Of a DNA stretch of 47,008 nucleotides, positions 35,019 through 42,967 are shown one piece after another. The position numbers were made by a program, and so were the translations under genes. The first letter of the stretch is position 1. Each line of letters starts with the position of its first letter. The stretch is from positions 1 through 47,008 of the forward strand of contig JAADEM010000097.1 of NCBI GenBank assembly GCA_013153405.1, written 5' to 3'. A model generated the notes under the pieces. That model saw nothing but the letters and a program-made list of their open reading frames with translations. It did not search any database and had not been told where the DNA came from. Source of the DNA: Chlorobiota bacterium. Lineage in GTDB: Bacteria; Bacteroidota; Bacteroidia; Bacteroidales; Marinilabiliaceae.

Positions 35019-35621
35019 ATGAGATACCTTTTGTTGAATATCATAATTGTGTTTTTTATGGCAACCGGTAATTTATCAGGACAACCCAAAACAGAAACCA
35101 TAACATTCGGAGCAGGATGCTTCTGGTGCGTGGAAGCTGCATTTCAGAGAATAAAAGGAGTGACAGAAGTTGAGTCCGGTTATATGGGCGGGACAAAGGA
35201 AAATCCTACTTACAAAGAGGTTTGTACAGGAGAAACAGGCCACGCTGAAGTGGTTAAAATAACTTACTATCCCGATTCTGTCTCATTCGGCGAGTTGTTG
35301 CGTGTGTTTTTTACCGTTCACGATCCTACAACACTGAACCGTCAGGGGAATGATGTGGGAACACAATACCGTTCAGCAATATTTTATTATACCGATACAC
35401 AGAAAAAAGAGGCGGAGGAAACAATTAAAAAGCTTAACAACTCTGGTATTTATGATTCACCAATAGTAACAGAGGTGACAAAAGCCGGAGAGTTTTATCC
35501 TGCTGAGGATTACCATCACGATTACTACAACAATAACAGCGATCAGCCATATTGCCGTATTGTGATAACACCTAAACTGCGGAAGGTTGAAAAGGAACTT
35601 AAAGAATTATTAAGGAAATAG
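35019..35621 (+). CDS. msrA: Peptide-methionine (S)-S-oxide reductase, exported form
   Basis: 200 aa from ATG 35019. Repairs oxidised methionine in proteins. The catalytic cysteine is C34 in GAGCFWCVEAAF, followed by VESGYMGG, TGHAEVVKI, FTVHDPTTLNRQGNDVGTQY and EDYHHDYY. Residues 1-21 form a signal peptide (LLLNIIIVFFMATGNLSGQ), so the enzyme works outside the cytoplasm. No MsrB domain is fused. The frame is open back to 34869, but that extension runs over the rarA start and promoter and has no family match, so I rejected it. Confidence 0.95.
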   Translation: MRYLLLNIIIVFFMATGNLSGQPKTETITFGAGCFWCVEAAFQRIKGVTEVESGYMGGTKENPTYKEVCTGETGHAEVVKITYYPDSVSFGELLRVFFTVHDPTTLNRQGNDVGTQYRSAIFYYTDTQKKEAEETIKKLNNSGIYDSPIVTEVTKAGEFYPAEDYHHDYYNNNSDQPYCRIVITPKLRKVEKELKELLRK

Positions 35622-35624
35622 ATT

Positions 35625-35652
35625 GCAGGAACAGACGGCCATCTGTCCCTGC
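35625..35652. terminator. Hairpin between converging msrA and hldD
   Basis: GCAGGAACAGA pairs with TCTGTCCCTGC except at one position, with a 6-base loop, 3 bases after the msrA stop. The T run is weak, so termination is likely but not certain. Confidence 0.4.
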
Positions 35653-35671
35653 TGAGTAATCGTTTTATGCA

Positions 35672-36610
35672 TTAAAAATACCCGTTATTCTCTTTCAGTC
35701 TCTTCAGGTATTTTTCCATACCTTTTTCAAGAGAGGTGAATTCCCCATTAAACCCTGCTTTGCGGAGGTTTGTAACATCCGCTTTAGTAAATGCCTGGTA
35801 TTTACCTTTCAGGTGGTCAGGGAACGGGATGGTGTTTATTTTACAATTACCATAAAGATTTACAAATATTTCAGCCATATCCATAAATGAACGCTCCTGT
35901 CCGGTTCCGCAGTTGTAAATTCCGCTTTTACCGCTTTCAATAAAGAAATTAACAACGCGGGCAACATCTTCAACAAAAATAAAATCGCGAAGAAAATTTT
36001 CGCTGCCTTCAAATACCTTTATTTCACCAGTCTCTTTCGCCTGATTGAAAAAGTGGAACGGCACTGATGCCATACTGCCTTTATGATTTTCCTGATAGCC
36101 GTATACATTAAAGTATCTCAGACCTGTTACCTGGCTCTTGTATTTTTCAGGTGAATAAACTTTTCGGACATAATTGTCGAAAATGAATTTTGAGAAGGCA
36201 TATCCGTTCAGAGGATATTCACACTCCGGATTCTCCATGAAACCGTTATCTCCATTGCCGTAAACCGATGCGCTAGAGGCATAGATAAAATCAGTTTCGT
36301 TATCGATACAGTAATGTAACAGTGTTTTAGAGTACTCGTAATTGTTTTTCATCAGGTAGTTTACATCAGTCTGAGTTGTTGATGAACATGCACCCTGATG
36401 TAAAATAAGATCTGTTTTTCCAAGCTTGTCTATTTTATCGAGGAATGTGTTTTTATCTATAAAATCTTTGAACCTGAGTTTGTTCAGATTTAGGAATTTT
36501 AGTGAGCTTCCGAGGTTGTCAACAATGATGATATTATCGATACCTTGTTCGTTAAGCATTTTTACAAGATTGCTTCCAATGAAACCTGCTCCGCCTGTAA
36601 CTACTATCAT
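35672..36610 (-). CDS. hldD: ADP-L-glycero-D-manno-heptose 6-epimerase
   Basis: 312 aa, typical length (E. coli HldD 310). An extended SDR enzyme that makes the ADP-L-glycero-beta-D-manno-heptose used in lipopolysaccharide inner core. The NADP-binding loop is VTGGAGFIGSN, the family signature ILHQGACSSTTQTD is present, and the catalytic Y137-x3-K141 is in GYAFSKFIFD, followed by GLRYFNVYG. No other heptose genes are nearby. A -7 element (TATCTTTG, 36637-36644 minus) lies 27 bases upstream of the ATG. Confidence 0.95.
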   Translation of the reverse strand: MIVVTGGAGFIGSNLVKMLNEQGIDNIIIVDNLGSSLKFLNLNKLRFKDFIDKNTFLDKIDKLGKTDLILHQGACSSTTQTDVNYLMKNNYEYSKTLLHYCIDNETDFIYASSASVYGNGDNGFMENPECEYPLNGYAFSKFIFDNYVRKVYSPEKYKSQVTGLRYFNVYGYQENHKGSMASVPFHFFNQAKETGEIKVFEGSENFLRDFIFVEDVARVVNFFIESGKSGIYNCGTGQERSFMDMAEIFVNLYGNCKINTIPFPDHLKGKYQAFTKADVTNLRKAGFNGEFTSLEKGMEKYLKRLKENNGYF

Positions 36611-36636
36611 ATCTTTGTTCTTTTATAATCGATTTC

Positions 36637-36644
36637 AAAGATAA
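36637..36644 (-). promoter_or_regulatory. -7 promoter element for hldD
   Basis: Minus-strand TATCTTTG, 27 bases ahead of the hldD ATG. Confidence 0.45.
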
Positions 36645-36705
36645 AGTATTTTTTATCGTCTCAGAAATTAAGGTTCAATATTCAAAAATATATGTGGTTA
36701 AGAAA

Positions 36706-36744
36706 ATAAAAAAACCACACTCCCTAAAAAAAAGGAGCATGGTT
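36706..36744 (-). terminator. Terminator of the small secreted-protein gene
   Basis: On the minus strand an 11-bp stem with two G-U pairs (36744-36734 with 36723-36713), a 10-base T-rich loop and a following run of T. It begins 24 bases after the stop at 36769. Confidence 0.8.
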
Positions 36745-36768
36745 CCCAATCCTAATCCCCAATAAAAA

Positions 36769-37143
36769 TTACTTTTTCCTGGTAAGTGTTACAGGAATAT
36801 TTCCTTGAACGGTCTCAACAATTCCGGTCATTTTATTTTCTTTGTAATCGAGTTTTGCAGTACATAGTTCATATTCCACTTCAAACTCAAACGTTATTTT
36901 GTTCCCTTCAACTTTAAGATTTTCACCCATGATTACATCATAAGTTGTGCTGATTTTGATTTTATCCTGTCCGTCCTCTTTATAGAACTTTATTACTCCT
37001 TCCTGATAATCGTAAGGTGCGTCAGGGGCATCAACCTTCCACTCTCCGTAAATTTTATTTTTTATGTCTTTGTCAGGATTTGCCGCACCTGCTAAAAGTG
37101 AAAATGACATAATCAAAACAGCAATGCTGAAGAATGTTTTCAT
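36769..37143 (-). CDS. Small secreted protein, unknown function (lipocalin-like beta-strand pattern)
   Basis: 124 aa. A signal peptide (FFSIAVLIMSFSLLAGAANP) is clear. The mature part begins with YGEWKVDAPDAPYDYQEG and then alternates strand-like segments (VIKFYKEDG, KIKISTTYDVI, NKITFEFEVEY, KMTGIVETVQG), which resembles small lipocalin-like or fatty-acid-binding barrels. I do not recognise a named family. It has its own -7 element (TACATTTG, 37203-37210 minus) and a strong terminator, so it is monocistronic and probably well expressed. Confidence 0.75.
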   Translation of the reverse strand: MKTFFSIAVLIMSFSLLAGAANPDKDIKNKIYGEWKVDAPDAPYDYQEGVIKFYKEDGQDKIKISTTYDVIMGENLKVEGNKITFEFEVEYELCTAKLDYKENKMTGIVETVQGNIPVTLTRKK

Positions 37144-37202
37144 ATTGTTTTATGTTAATATCTTATTAGTTGATTTTAGATTTTTTCTACAAAAGAGCAA
37201 TG

Positions 37203-37210
37203 CAAATGTA
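37203..37210 (-). promoter_or_regulatory. -7 promoter element for the small secreted-protein gene
   Basis: Minus-strand TACATTTG, about 60 bases ahead of the ATG at 37143. Confidence 0.4.
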
Positions 37211-37273
37211 TTTCTTCCTGGTTAAGGTTGAAAATATGTGGTGCAAAAGTTCGTTTATGGGGATAAACGGGTG

Positions 37274-38089
37274 TCAGGAATGCAGCAGGGATTTGAATTG
37301 TGGGATGTAACTGCGCGAAACGGGGATGAATGATTCAATCTCTCTGATTTTTAAAACAAAGTTTCTTCCCTCTTTTTTCATCCATTCCACGTTTTCAAGA
37401 TTTACGATAAAACTTCGATGACAACGTAATAATTTTGTTGAGAGTTCAGACTCCTCAACTCGTTTCAATGAAGTCCGGATCATATGTTTGCTAACCTTAC
37501 CTCCGTTGGAGAAAAATACAGTTATGTAATTGTCGGTGGATTCTATGTAAAGGATGTCTTTTCTTTTGACACTGAATTTTACCTGGTCTCTTTCATCTTT
37601 AAAACTAATAAGGTCAATATCCTTTGAAGTAATCTTGTTTTTTGTGTTTTTTTCTTTGTTTACCTGTATCAGCACAATTATCAATATTGCAAATGAGTAA
37701 ATAATTATGGCTAAAAGAGCGGTGTATTTGAATGTTGTTTGAAAATCTTTGAAAAAACTGTATTCCGAGTCATCGTCATACATTATTGCCATTAAGATAG
37801 TTAGGGCAATAACCTCGGCGGCAAACCATAGCAGGAAATGTTTAACCTTAAATGTTTTTATCCGAATCAAAGGACGTATAACAAGCTGGGAGATTGCAAT
37901 AGGAACAGTTCCGAGTAAGCCCATGGCAACAAGTCCAAGCCATTTAAGTTTCAGCATCGATGAGATGGTGAACGGATCGAATGTAACCATGAAAAATACG
38001 CTGTAAACCATTATTATTAAGACGAGGACAATTCTGTACCGCAACTCATCCAGAAAAGGAAATGTCTTGTCCAGAAAAGAATTTTTCAT
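37274..38089 (-). CDS. Membrane-bound LytTR-type transcription regulator
   Basis: 271 aa. About four membrane helices (15-35, 48-68, 82-102, 120-142) are followed by a LytTR DNA-binding domain (about 165-270): RKDILYIESTDNYITVFFS, LLRCHRSFIVNLENVEWMKK and ESFIPVSRSYIPQFKSLL. There is no receiver domain and no adjacent kinase, so the membrane part itself is probably the sensor. Such membrane LytTR proteins are frequent in Bacteroidota, with unknown signals. A -7 element (TACATTTG, 38136-38143 minus) lies upstream. Confidence 0.9.
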   Translation of the reverse strand: MKNSFLDKTFPFLDELRYRIVLVLIIMVYSVFFMVTFDPFTISSMLKLKWLGLVAMGLLGTVPIAISQLVIRPLIRIKTFKVKHFLLWFAAEVIALTILMAIMYDDDSEYSFFKDFQTTFKYTALLAIIIYSFAILIIVLIQVNKEKNTKNKITSKDIDLISFKDERDQVKFSVKRKDILYIESTDNYITVFFSNGGKVSKHMIRTSLKRVEESELSTKLLRCHRSFIVNLENVEWMKKEGRNFVLKIREIESFIPVSRSYIPQFKSLLHS

Positions 38090-38135
38090 GGTCTTATTAA
38101 TTTCTTACTAAATTAACTGGTTTAATCTGATAATA

Positions 38136-38143
38136 CAAATGTA
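38136..38143 (-). promoter_or_regulatory. -7 promoter element for the LytTR gene
   Basis: Minus-strand TACATTTG, about 46 bases ahead of the ATG at 38089. The same octamer serves rarA and the small secreted protein. Confidence 0.4.
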
Positions 38144-38161
38144 AAACAAGCAGGAATAAAT

Positions 38162-38208
38162 AAACCGGGAATGCCGATACAGTTTCAATCGTATATCGGT
38201 CCCGGTTT
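38162..38208 (-). terminator. Terminator of the YebC gene
   Basis: Outer stem AAACCGGGA/TCCCGGTTT (38162-38170 with 38200-38208) and inner stem CCGATA/TATCGG. On the minus strand it is followed by an AT-rich TTTATTTATT tail. It lies 18 bases after the yebC stop. Confidence 0.65.
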
Positions 38209-38226
38209 TTATTTTTTGTAAATGTT

Positions 38227-38946
38227 TTATGCCTCTTCTTCCATGTTGTGGAAGACATTAGTCACATCATCATCTTCTTCTAATTTGGCCAGAAGTTTAT
38301 CTATTTGTTCCTTTTGTTCCGCATCAAGTTTTTTTGTGTCGGTGGGAATTCTTTCAAATTCCGAGCTTACAATTTCAAAACCGTTCTCTTCCAGGTATTT
38401 CTGAAGGTTACCGTATGACTCAAAATCACCGTAAATTATAATGTGGTCATCTTCTTCAAAAACCTCACTTAATCCATGGTCAATGAGTTCCAGCTCCAGC
38501 TCTTCAAGATCAATACCCTCTTTTTTCTTTACTTTGAAATGGCATTTGTGCTCAAACATGAAAGATACACTGCCAGATGTACCCAGTGAACCACCTGACT
38601 TGTTGAAATAACTTCTTACATTGGCCACAGTACGGGTAGTATTGTTTGTTGCAGTTTCAACAAGAACTGCTATGCCGAAAGGTCCGTAGCCTTCGTAAAC
38701 AACCTCCTTATAATCTGACTGGTCTTTTTCGGTAGCTCTTTTAATTGCCCGTTCAACGTTTTCTTTAGGCATGTTGGCTGCCTTGGCATTCTGGATAAGC
38801 ATCCTTAACCGTGGGTTTGCTTCGGGATCTGGTCCGCCCTCTTTGGCAGCAATAGTTATTTCACGTCCAAGTTTGGTGAAAGTCTTGGCCATGTTTCCCC
38901 AACGTTTCAGTTTTCTGGCCTTTCTGTATTCAAATGCTCTTCCCAT
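38227..38946 (-). CDS. yebC: YebC/PmpR family translation/transcription regulator
   Basis: 239 aa, the normal length. The signature GRAFEYRKARKLKRWGNMAK, the N-terminal GREITIAAKEGGPDPEANPR, MPKENVERAIKRA and YEGYGPFGIAVLVETATNN with the NRTVANVR-type block are all present. Members were described as transcription regulators; recent work links YebC proteins to relief of ribosome stalling. The acidic C-terminus (KLEEDDDVTNVFHNMEEEA) is typical. It has its own promoter element and terminator. Confidence 0.96.
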   Translation of the reverse strand: MGRAFEYRKARKLKRWGNMAKTFTKLGREITIAAKEGGPDPEANPRLRMLIQNAKAANMPKENVERAIKRATEKDQSDYKEVVYEGYGPFGIAVLVETATNNTTRTVANVRSYFNKSGGSLGTSGSVSFMFEHKCHFKVKKKEGIDLEELELELIDHGLSEVFEEDDHIIIYGDFESYGNLQKYLEENGFEIVSSEFERIPTDTKKLDAEQKEQIDKLLAKLEEDDDVTNVFHNMEEEA

Positions 38947-38972
38947 AAAGTCAATTGTTTTTATTACTGATG

Positions 38973-38980
38973 CAAAACTA
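38973..38980 (-). promoter_or_regulatory. -7 promoter element for yebC
   Basis: Minus-strand TAGTTTTG, 27 bases ahead of the yebC ATG. Confidence 0.45.
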
Positions 38981-39106
38981 ACAATCCTTTGCAGAAAACT
39001 TAACAGATTCTGATAAAAATTGATTTGAAATAGGTATTTACATCATTTTGATTATCTGCTCTGAATATATGTATGGTTTACGACATTTTTGTCATCGTTT
39101 AAATAC

Positions 39107-39442
39107 ATGAGCCGGTTCAGGCAGGGAAGGAGGGATAAAGAGGTTGATGCAGTGGATCGATCCATACTGTTTATGAAAAATAACATAAACAAAAGGCTTT
39201 CTATATCTGAGATGGCAAAGGAAGCAGGGGCATAATCATATTTTTTATTATCGTTCAGAAAAAAGACAGATTGTTCACCAATGGATTGCTTTATACATTT
39301 TCGAATTCAGTAAGCATGTCAATTTCTTGATTTTACCTTGGAATATCTTTATTATTTCTACGAAACATTAAGAAAAGTTATGAAAATTTCGCCTGCTAAA
39401 TACTATCAGGGGTTTAAAGGACAGGTGTTTTGCCTCGAATAA
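39107..39442 (+). pseudogene. Decayed AraC-family regulator (DNA-binding domain only, two in-frame stops)
   Basis: Read in one frame from ATG 39107, the translation gives a recognisable AraC-type double helix-turn-helix: DKEVDAVDRSILFMKNNINK and LSISEMAKEAGA, then TAA at 39233-39235; SYFLLSFRKKTDCSPMDCFI and HFRIQ, then TAA at 39311-39313; ACQFLDFT and finally LRKVMKISPAKYYQGFKG, ending at TAA 39440-39442. The second helix-turn-helix lacks about 10-12 residues between ACQFLDFT and the YYF segment, and the sensor domain usually found ahead is absent. The stops are consistent with point changes (for example AAA to TAA in RIQ-K-ACQ). It is a relic within a 600-base gap that otherwise holds no gene. 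Confidence 0.75.
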
Positions 39443-39547
39443 TATTATAATAGAAATCTAATTTATTTTACATGTGATTTAATATTTTACAGTGATAAAA
39501 TATATGGAATTAAAGTATTAACTTCGCAGAGCTAAAATCGGAAAACT

Positions 39548-40672
39548 ATGTCTGTAGAAATTAAAGAAGTAAATAATAAAAAAACATTAAAAGACTTTGT
39601 TGATTTACCATACCGGCTTTATAAAGATAATAAATATTGGGTTCCTCCGATTAAAAAAGGAGAGATAGAAGCATTACTGCCGGAAAAAAATCCGGCTTTT
39701 GAATATAGTAAAGCAAAGTTCTGGGTTGCGTATAAAAACGGGAAATGTGTAGGTCGTATAGGCGGAATAATAATCAGACCTTGGATAGAAAAAGAGGGTG
39801 AACGGAAAGGAAGGATTACGCGTACAGAATTTATTGATGATAAAGAAGTTTCTTCACTTTTATTCAAAACAGCTGAGAACTGGTTGAAAACTGAAGGTAT
39901 GGAGTCTGTTCACGGACCGCTGGGATTCTCTAATCTCGATCATCAGGGAGTTCTTATTGAAGGACAAAAATGGTTGCCTTCTGTTTTTTCTGATTATCAT
40001 TTCGAATATTATCATAAACATTTTGAAGATTTAGGATACCGTAAAGAGGTTGATTGGCTTGAGTTCAGGATTACTTTTCCGGAGAAACTTCCGGAAAAGT
40101 CGATAAAAGTGGCAAACATGATTATTAAAAGATATGGCTTGAAAATAGTTCTTTTCAATAATAAAAAAGAACTTGAGCCATATAAGAAAAAAATAATGGA
40201 TCTGTTTGATGATGCCTTTGCAGAACTGTTTGGCACATATCCTTTAACAAAGGAGATGAAGCAGTTTTATATTGAGAAGTATTTTCCTATTCTGAATCCG
40301 AGGTTTGTAAAGGTTATTCTTGGAAAGGATGATGAGGTTTACGGCTTTATTATCGCTATGCCATCTTTGTCAAAAGCAATGCAGAAAGCAGGCGGGAAGT
40401 TGTTTCCGTTTGGCTGGTTACATATAATGCAGGCCTTGAAACATCCGCAGGAAATGGACCTTGTGCTTACGGGGGTTAAACCGGAGTATCAAAAACTCGG
40501 AATAGCATCACTTCTTACCAATGAATTGTGGAAAACAGCAAATAATGCAGGTATACAGTTTGTTGAAACCACCGGTATGCTGGAGAATAATCATGTGGCG
40601 ATTCAGATGTGGAAATCATATGAACATATTCAGCATAAGCGTAAGCGTTGTTACATGAAAGATTTGAAATAG
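39548..40672 (+). CDS. GNAT-like acyltransferase-fold protein
   Basis: 374 aa. The N-terminal half (FVDLPYRLYKDNKYWVPPIK, WVAYKNGKCVGRIGGIIIRP, MESVHGPLGFSNLDHQGVLI) and the C-terminal half (EVYGFIIAMPSLSKAMQKAG, LTGVKPEYQKLGIASLLTNE) look like tandem GNAT-type folds; the last contains the acyl-CoA-binding-like pattern Q-x-L-G-I-A. Close homologues are common in Bacteroidota and usually left without a function. No catalytic role can be assigned. A -7-like element (TAACTTCG, 39519-39526) lies just upstream. The YitT gene follows after 28 bases. Confidence 0.8.
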   Translation: MSVEIKEVNNKKTLKDFVDLPYRLYKDNKYWVPPIKKGEIEALLPEKNPAFEYSKAKFWVAYKNGKCVGRIGGIIIRPWIEKEGERKGRITRTEFIDDKEVSSLLFKTAENWLKTEGMESVHGPLGFSNLDHQGVLIEGQKWLPSVFSDYHFEYYHKHFEDLGYRKEVDWLEFRITFPEKLPEKSIKVANMIIKRYGLKIVLFNNKKELEPYKKKIMDLFDDAFAELFGTYPLTKEMKQFYIEKYFPILNPRFVKVILGKDDEVYGFIIAMPSLSKAMQKAGGKLFPFGWLHIMQALKHPQEMDLVLTGVKPEYQKLGIASLLTNELWKTANNAGIQFVETTGMLENNHVAIQMWKSYEHIQHKRKRCYMKDLK

Positions 40673-40700
40673 CAGTTTTCCCATTTTAATTTCCGGATTA

Positions 40701-41594
40701 ATGCTCTCATTAAAAAAACAGAATGTTCTGAAAGAAATTCGCAGTTATACTGTGATTACGTTCAGTTTATTTATTGCTGCCATTGGATGGAGCGGTTTTA
40801 TAATTCCTTCTGATATTGTGGGGGGCGGTATAATAGGCATTGCATCAATAGTATATTATACCTTAAATATTCCGGTAGGACCAGTTAATCTGTTGCTGAA
40901 TGTCATATTAGTAGTGGTGGCAATAAAAATATTAGGGAAAAGTTTTGGCGTAAAAACAATTTATTCCATTGTTGTGTTTTCTGCTCTTATTGCATTTTTT
41001 CAGGTTTATTTCAAAGAACCTATAGTTTCCGATAAGTTTATGGCAGCCATTATAGGTGGCGGCCTTGCAGGAGCAAGCATCGGCATATTGTTTATGAATG
41101 GTGCCAGTACCGGAGGAACAGAGATTATTGCTATGTTGGTGAACAAATACCGCAATGTAAGTCCTGGCAGGGTAATGATGTTTTGTGATATTGTTATAAT
41201 CGGTTCTTCATATATCATTTTCCGGTCTCTCGAAACTGTAGTGTACGGATATGTCGTAATGGGAGTGATGTCGTATGTGGCAGATATGATTCTTACCGGT
41301 TCGAGGCAATCAGTGCAGATATTTATTGTTTCTTCAAACCCAGAACAGGTTGCAGATGCCATATCGCAACGATTAAACCGGGGATTATCATTAATTGACG
41401 GGAAAGGATATTATTCAAGGGTAAAAAAAGAGTTTATAGTAATTATAGTGAGAAAATCAGAGTCTCATATCGTTTTACAGACAATAAAAAAGGTAGATCC
41501 TGATGCTTTCGTCTCGATTGGTAATGTCATGGCTGTTTATGGTCATGGTTTTGATTCGTACCGGCCTCCTATCGGGAAAGGGAAAGAAGAATAA
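40701..41594 (+). CDS. YitT family membrane protein (DUF161/DUF2179)
   Basis: 297 aa. Five or six membrane helices (about 15-205) carry the family features SGFIIPSDIVGGGIIGIASI, GASTGGTEIIAMLVNKY and SYVADMILTGSRQSVQIFI; the C-terminal DUF2179 domain (about 210-290) has RGLSLIDGKGYYSR and FVSIGNVMAVYGHGF. The function is unknown, although a transporter role is often proposed. It is downstream of the GNAT-like gene, probably in the same transcript, and converges on the Nudix gene ending at 41613. Confidence 0.93.
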   Translation: MLSLKKQNVLKEIRSYTVITFSLFIAAIGWSGFIIPSDIVGGGIIGIASIVYYTLNIPVGPVNLLLNVILVVVAIKILGKSFGVKTIYSIVVFSALIAFFQVYFKEPIVSDKFMAAIIGGGLAGASIGILFMNGASTGGTEIIAMLVNKYRNVSPGRVMMFCDIVIIGSSYIIFRSLETVVYGYVVMGVMSYVADMILTGSRQSVQIFIVSSNPEQVADAISQRLNRGLSLIDGKGYYSRVKKEFIVIIVRKSESHIVLQTIKKVDPDAFVSIGNVMAVYGHGFDSYRPPIGKGKEE

Positions 41595-41612
41595 AAAACA
41601 TCTTACAATTAA

Positions 41613-42137
41613 TTATGTTTTTGAAATGTAGTATTTAAGAATATTTTTTATTGATTTTAATCCAATCTTCTTATATTCAATATCTTTGGGGTGGATGAAC
41701 TGATATCCGGCTACGTCATCGTCAACTTCAAGTTTTGATAAGTCCTTGACTGTACACAGAAATGCGATATCAAGAGTGTAAACTGAAAACCCGGAAAATA
41801 TATATTCATTTGGGAAAGATGTCAGGTATACAAATTCTGTTATCTGAAGATTAAGCTCCTCTTTTATTTCTCTTTTCAGAGCCTCTTCAGCTGTTTCTCC
41901 CGGATCGACAAAGCCTCCCGGCAGATCAAGCAGGCCTTTTTGCGGATCTTTAGCCCTAAGTGTAAACAATATCTCATTTTCTTCATTTTGAATAATTGCA
42001 ACAACTGCTGCAGCAGAGTTTATAAAGAAGTGAAAATCACAACTTTCACACTTGAATGATTTGTCGTCATCCTGATAGTTAAACTGGCTTGAACCGCATC
42101 GCGGACAATACTTTATTACATCACTCGGCTTAGTCAT
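41613..42137 (-). CDS. Nudix hydrolase with N-terminal zinc ribbon
   Basis: 174 aa. A four-cysteine zinc ribbon (KYCPRCGSSQFNY, FKCESCDFHFF; residues about 10-42) precedes a Nudix domain with DLPGGFVDPGETAEEALKRE and then IKEELNL. The box fits G-x5-E-x7-REU-x-EE, with Asn in place of the usual Gly. The arrangement resembles the second half of NADH pyrophosphatase NudC, but the NudC C-terminal SQPWPFP motif is absent. Substrate is unknown. It is divergent from the coiled-coil gene at 42235. Confidence 0.9.
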   Translation of the reverse strand: MTKPSDVIKYCPRCGSSQFNYQDDDKSFKCESCDFHFFINSAAAVVAIIQNEENEILFTLRAKDPQKGLLDLPGGFVDPGETAEEALKREIKEELNLQITEFVYLTSFPNEYIFSGFSVYTLDIAFLCTVKDLSKLEVDDDVAGYQFIHPKDIEYKKIGLKSIKNILKYYISKT

Positions 42138-42234
42138 ACTCCTTTTATCTTTTTTATAAAAATACTAAATTTATGCTATTAACAAATATTTTACAGTACT
42201 TTGATTTTGTGATTTTAAATTTAAAAATTCGTAA

Positions 42235-42798
42235 ATGCCTGCTAATAAAAGAAAAGAAAAACTAAGAACTGCATATGAAGAAATTGCTGATATATTAGAA
42301 ATGCAAAAAGCAGAGGGAGAAAAAAATATTTATATAAGTAAAGAGACAAATAAAAGGTTTAAGCTTACGGTATACGGCTTTGAACCTGAAAACAACTATA
42401 ATAAAAGACTTGAAATATTTAAATTGGAAAAACAGTTGGCGGTTCTTAAAAAGCAAAATGACGAACTTTCCGAAATTAATGAAACATTAATAAAAAGGAA
42501 AGAGGGATTAAAGAAACAACTTGAAAAGTGTTATGAATATTCAGGTGGACTGAAAAAGAAGAAAGGTTTTATAAATAAGTTACTTAAAGAGGTGCTGGAT
42601 AAAAATGTTTCTTTGGAAAAAAAGTACACTAAACTCCGGAAACAAAACGAAAACATTACAAAACAAATGGATAACCTTAAGGAGACTAAAGCTAACCTGT
42701 TAAAACAATTTGAAGATGTTGTAGAAAAGGGCAGGCAACAGAAAAGACAAATCAGAGAACTACAGGAGGCCCTTACTGCTAAAAAACGTGATAGTTAA
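42235..42798 (+). CDS. Coiled-coil protein of unknown function
   Basis: 187 aa. I recognise no family. Residues about 65-180 show heptad-like repeats rich in Lys, Glu, Leu and Asn (KLEKQLAVLKKQNDELSEIN, LKKQLEKCYEY, ENITKQMDNLKETKANLLKQ), predicting a long coiled coil with a short break near 110. There is no signal peptide or membrane segment. The N-terminal 60 residues (KRKEKLRTAYEEIADILEMQ) look globular and charged. Codon use and length argue for a real gene. It is followed by a 170-base gap. Confidence 0.72.
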   Translation: MPANKRKEKLRTAYEEIADILEMQKAEGEKNIYISKETNKRFKLTVYGFEPENNYNKRLEIFKLEKQLAVLKKQNDELSEINETLIKRKEGLKKQLEKCYEYSGGLKKKKGFINKLLKEVLDKNVSLEKKYTKLRKQNENITKQMDNLKETKANLLKQFEDVVEKGRQQKRQIRELQEALTAKKRDS

Positions 42799-42967
42799 TG
42801 TAATTTAACTTAACTCGTGTAATGTGTTGTATATGTTAGTAATTTAATAAGCACTAAAAACAAATGGTAACTGTAAAATGTTATCTGTATGTATGTCAAA
42901 TTGTTGATTGTTGCAGTTTGGCATATGATTTGAAGATGTTAATAATGAAATTAAAAAATAACTAGTC

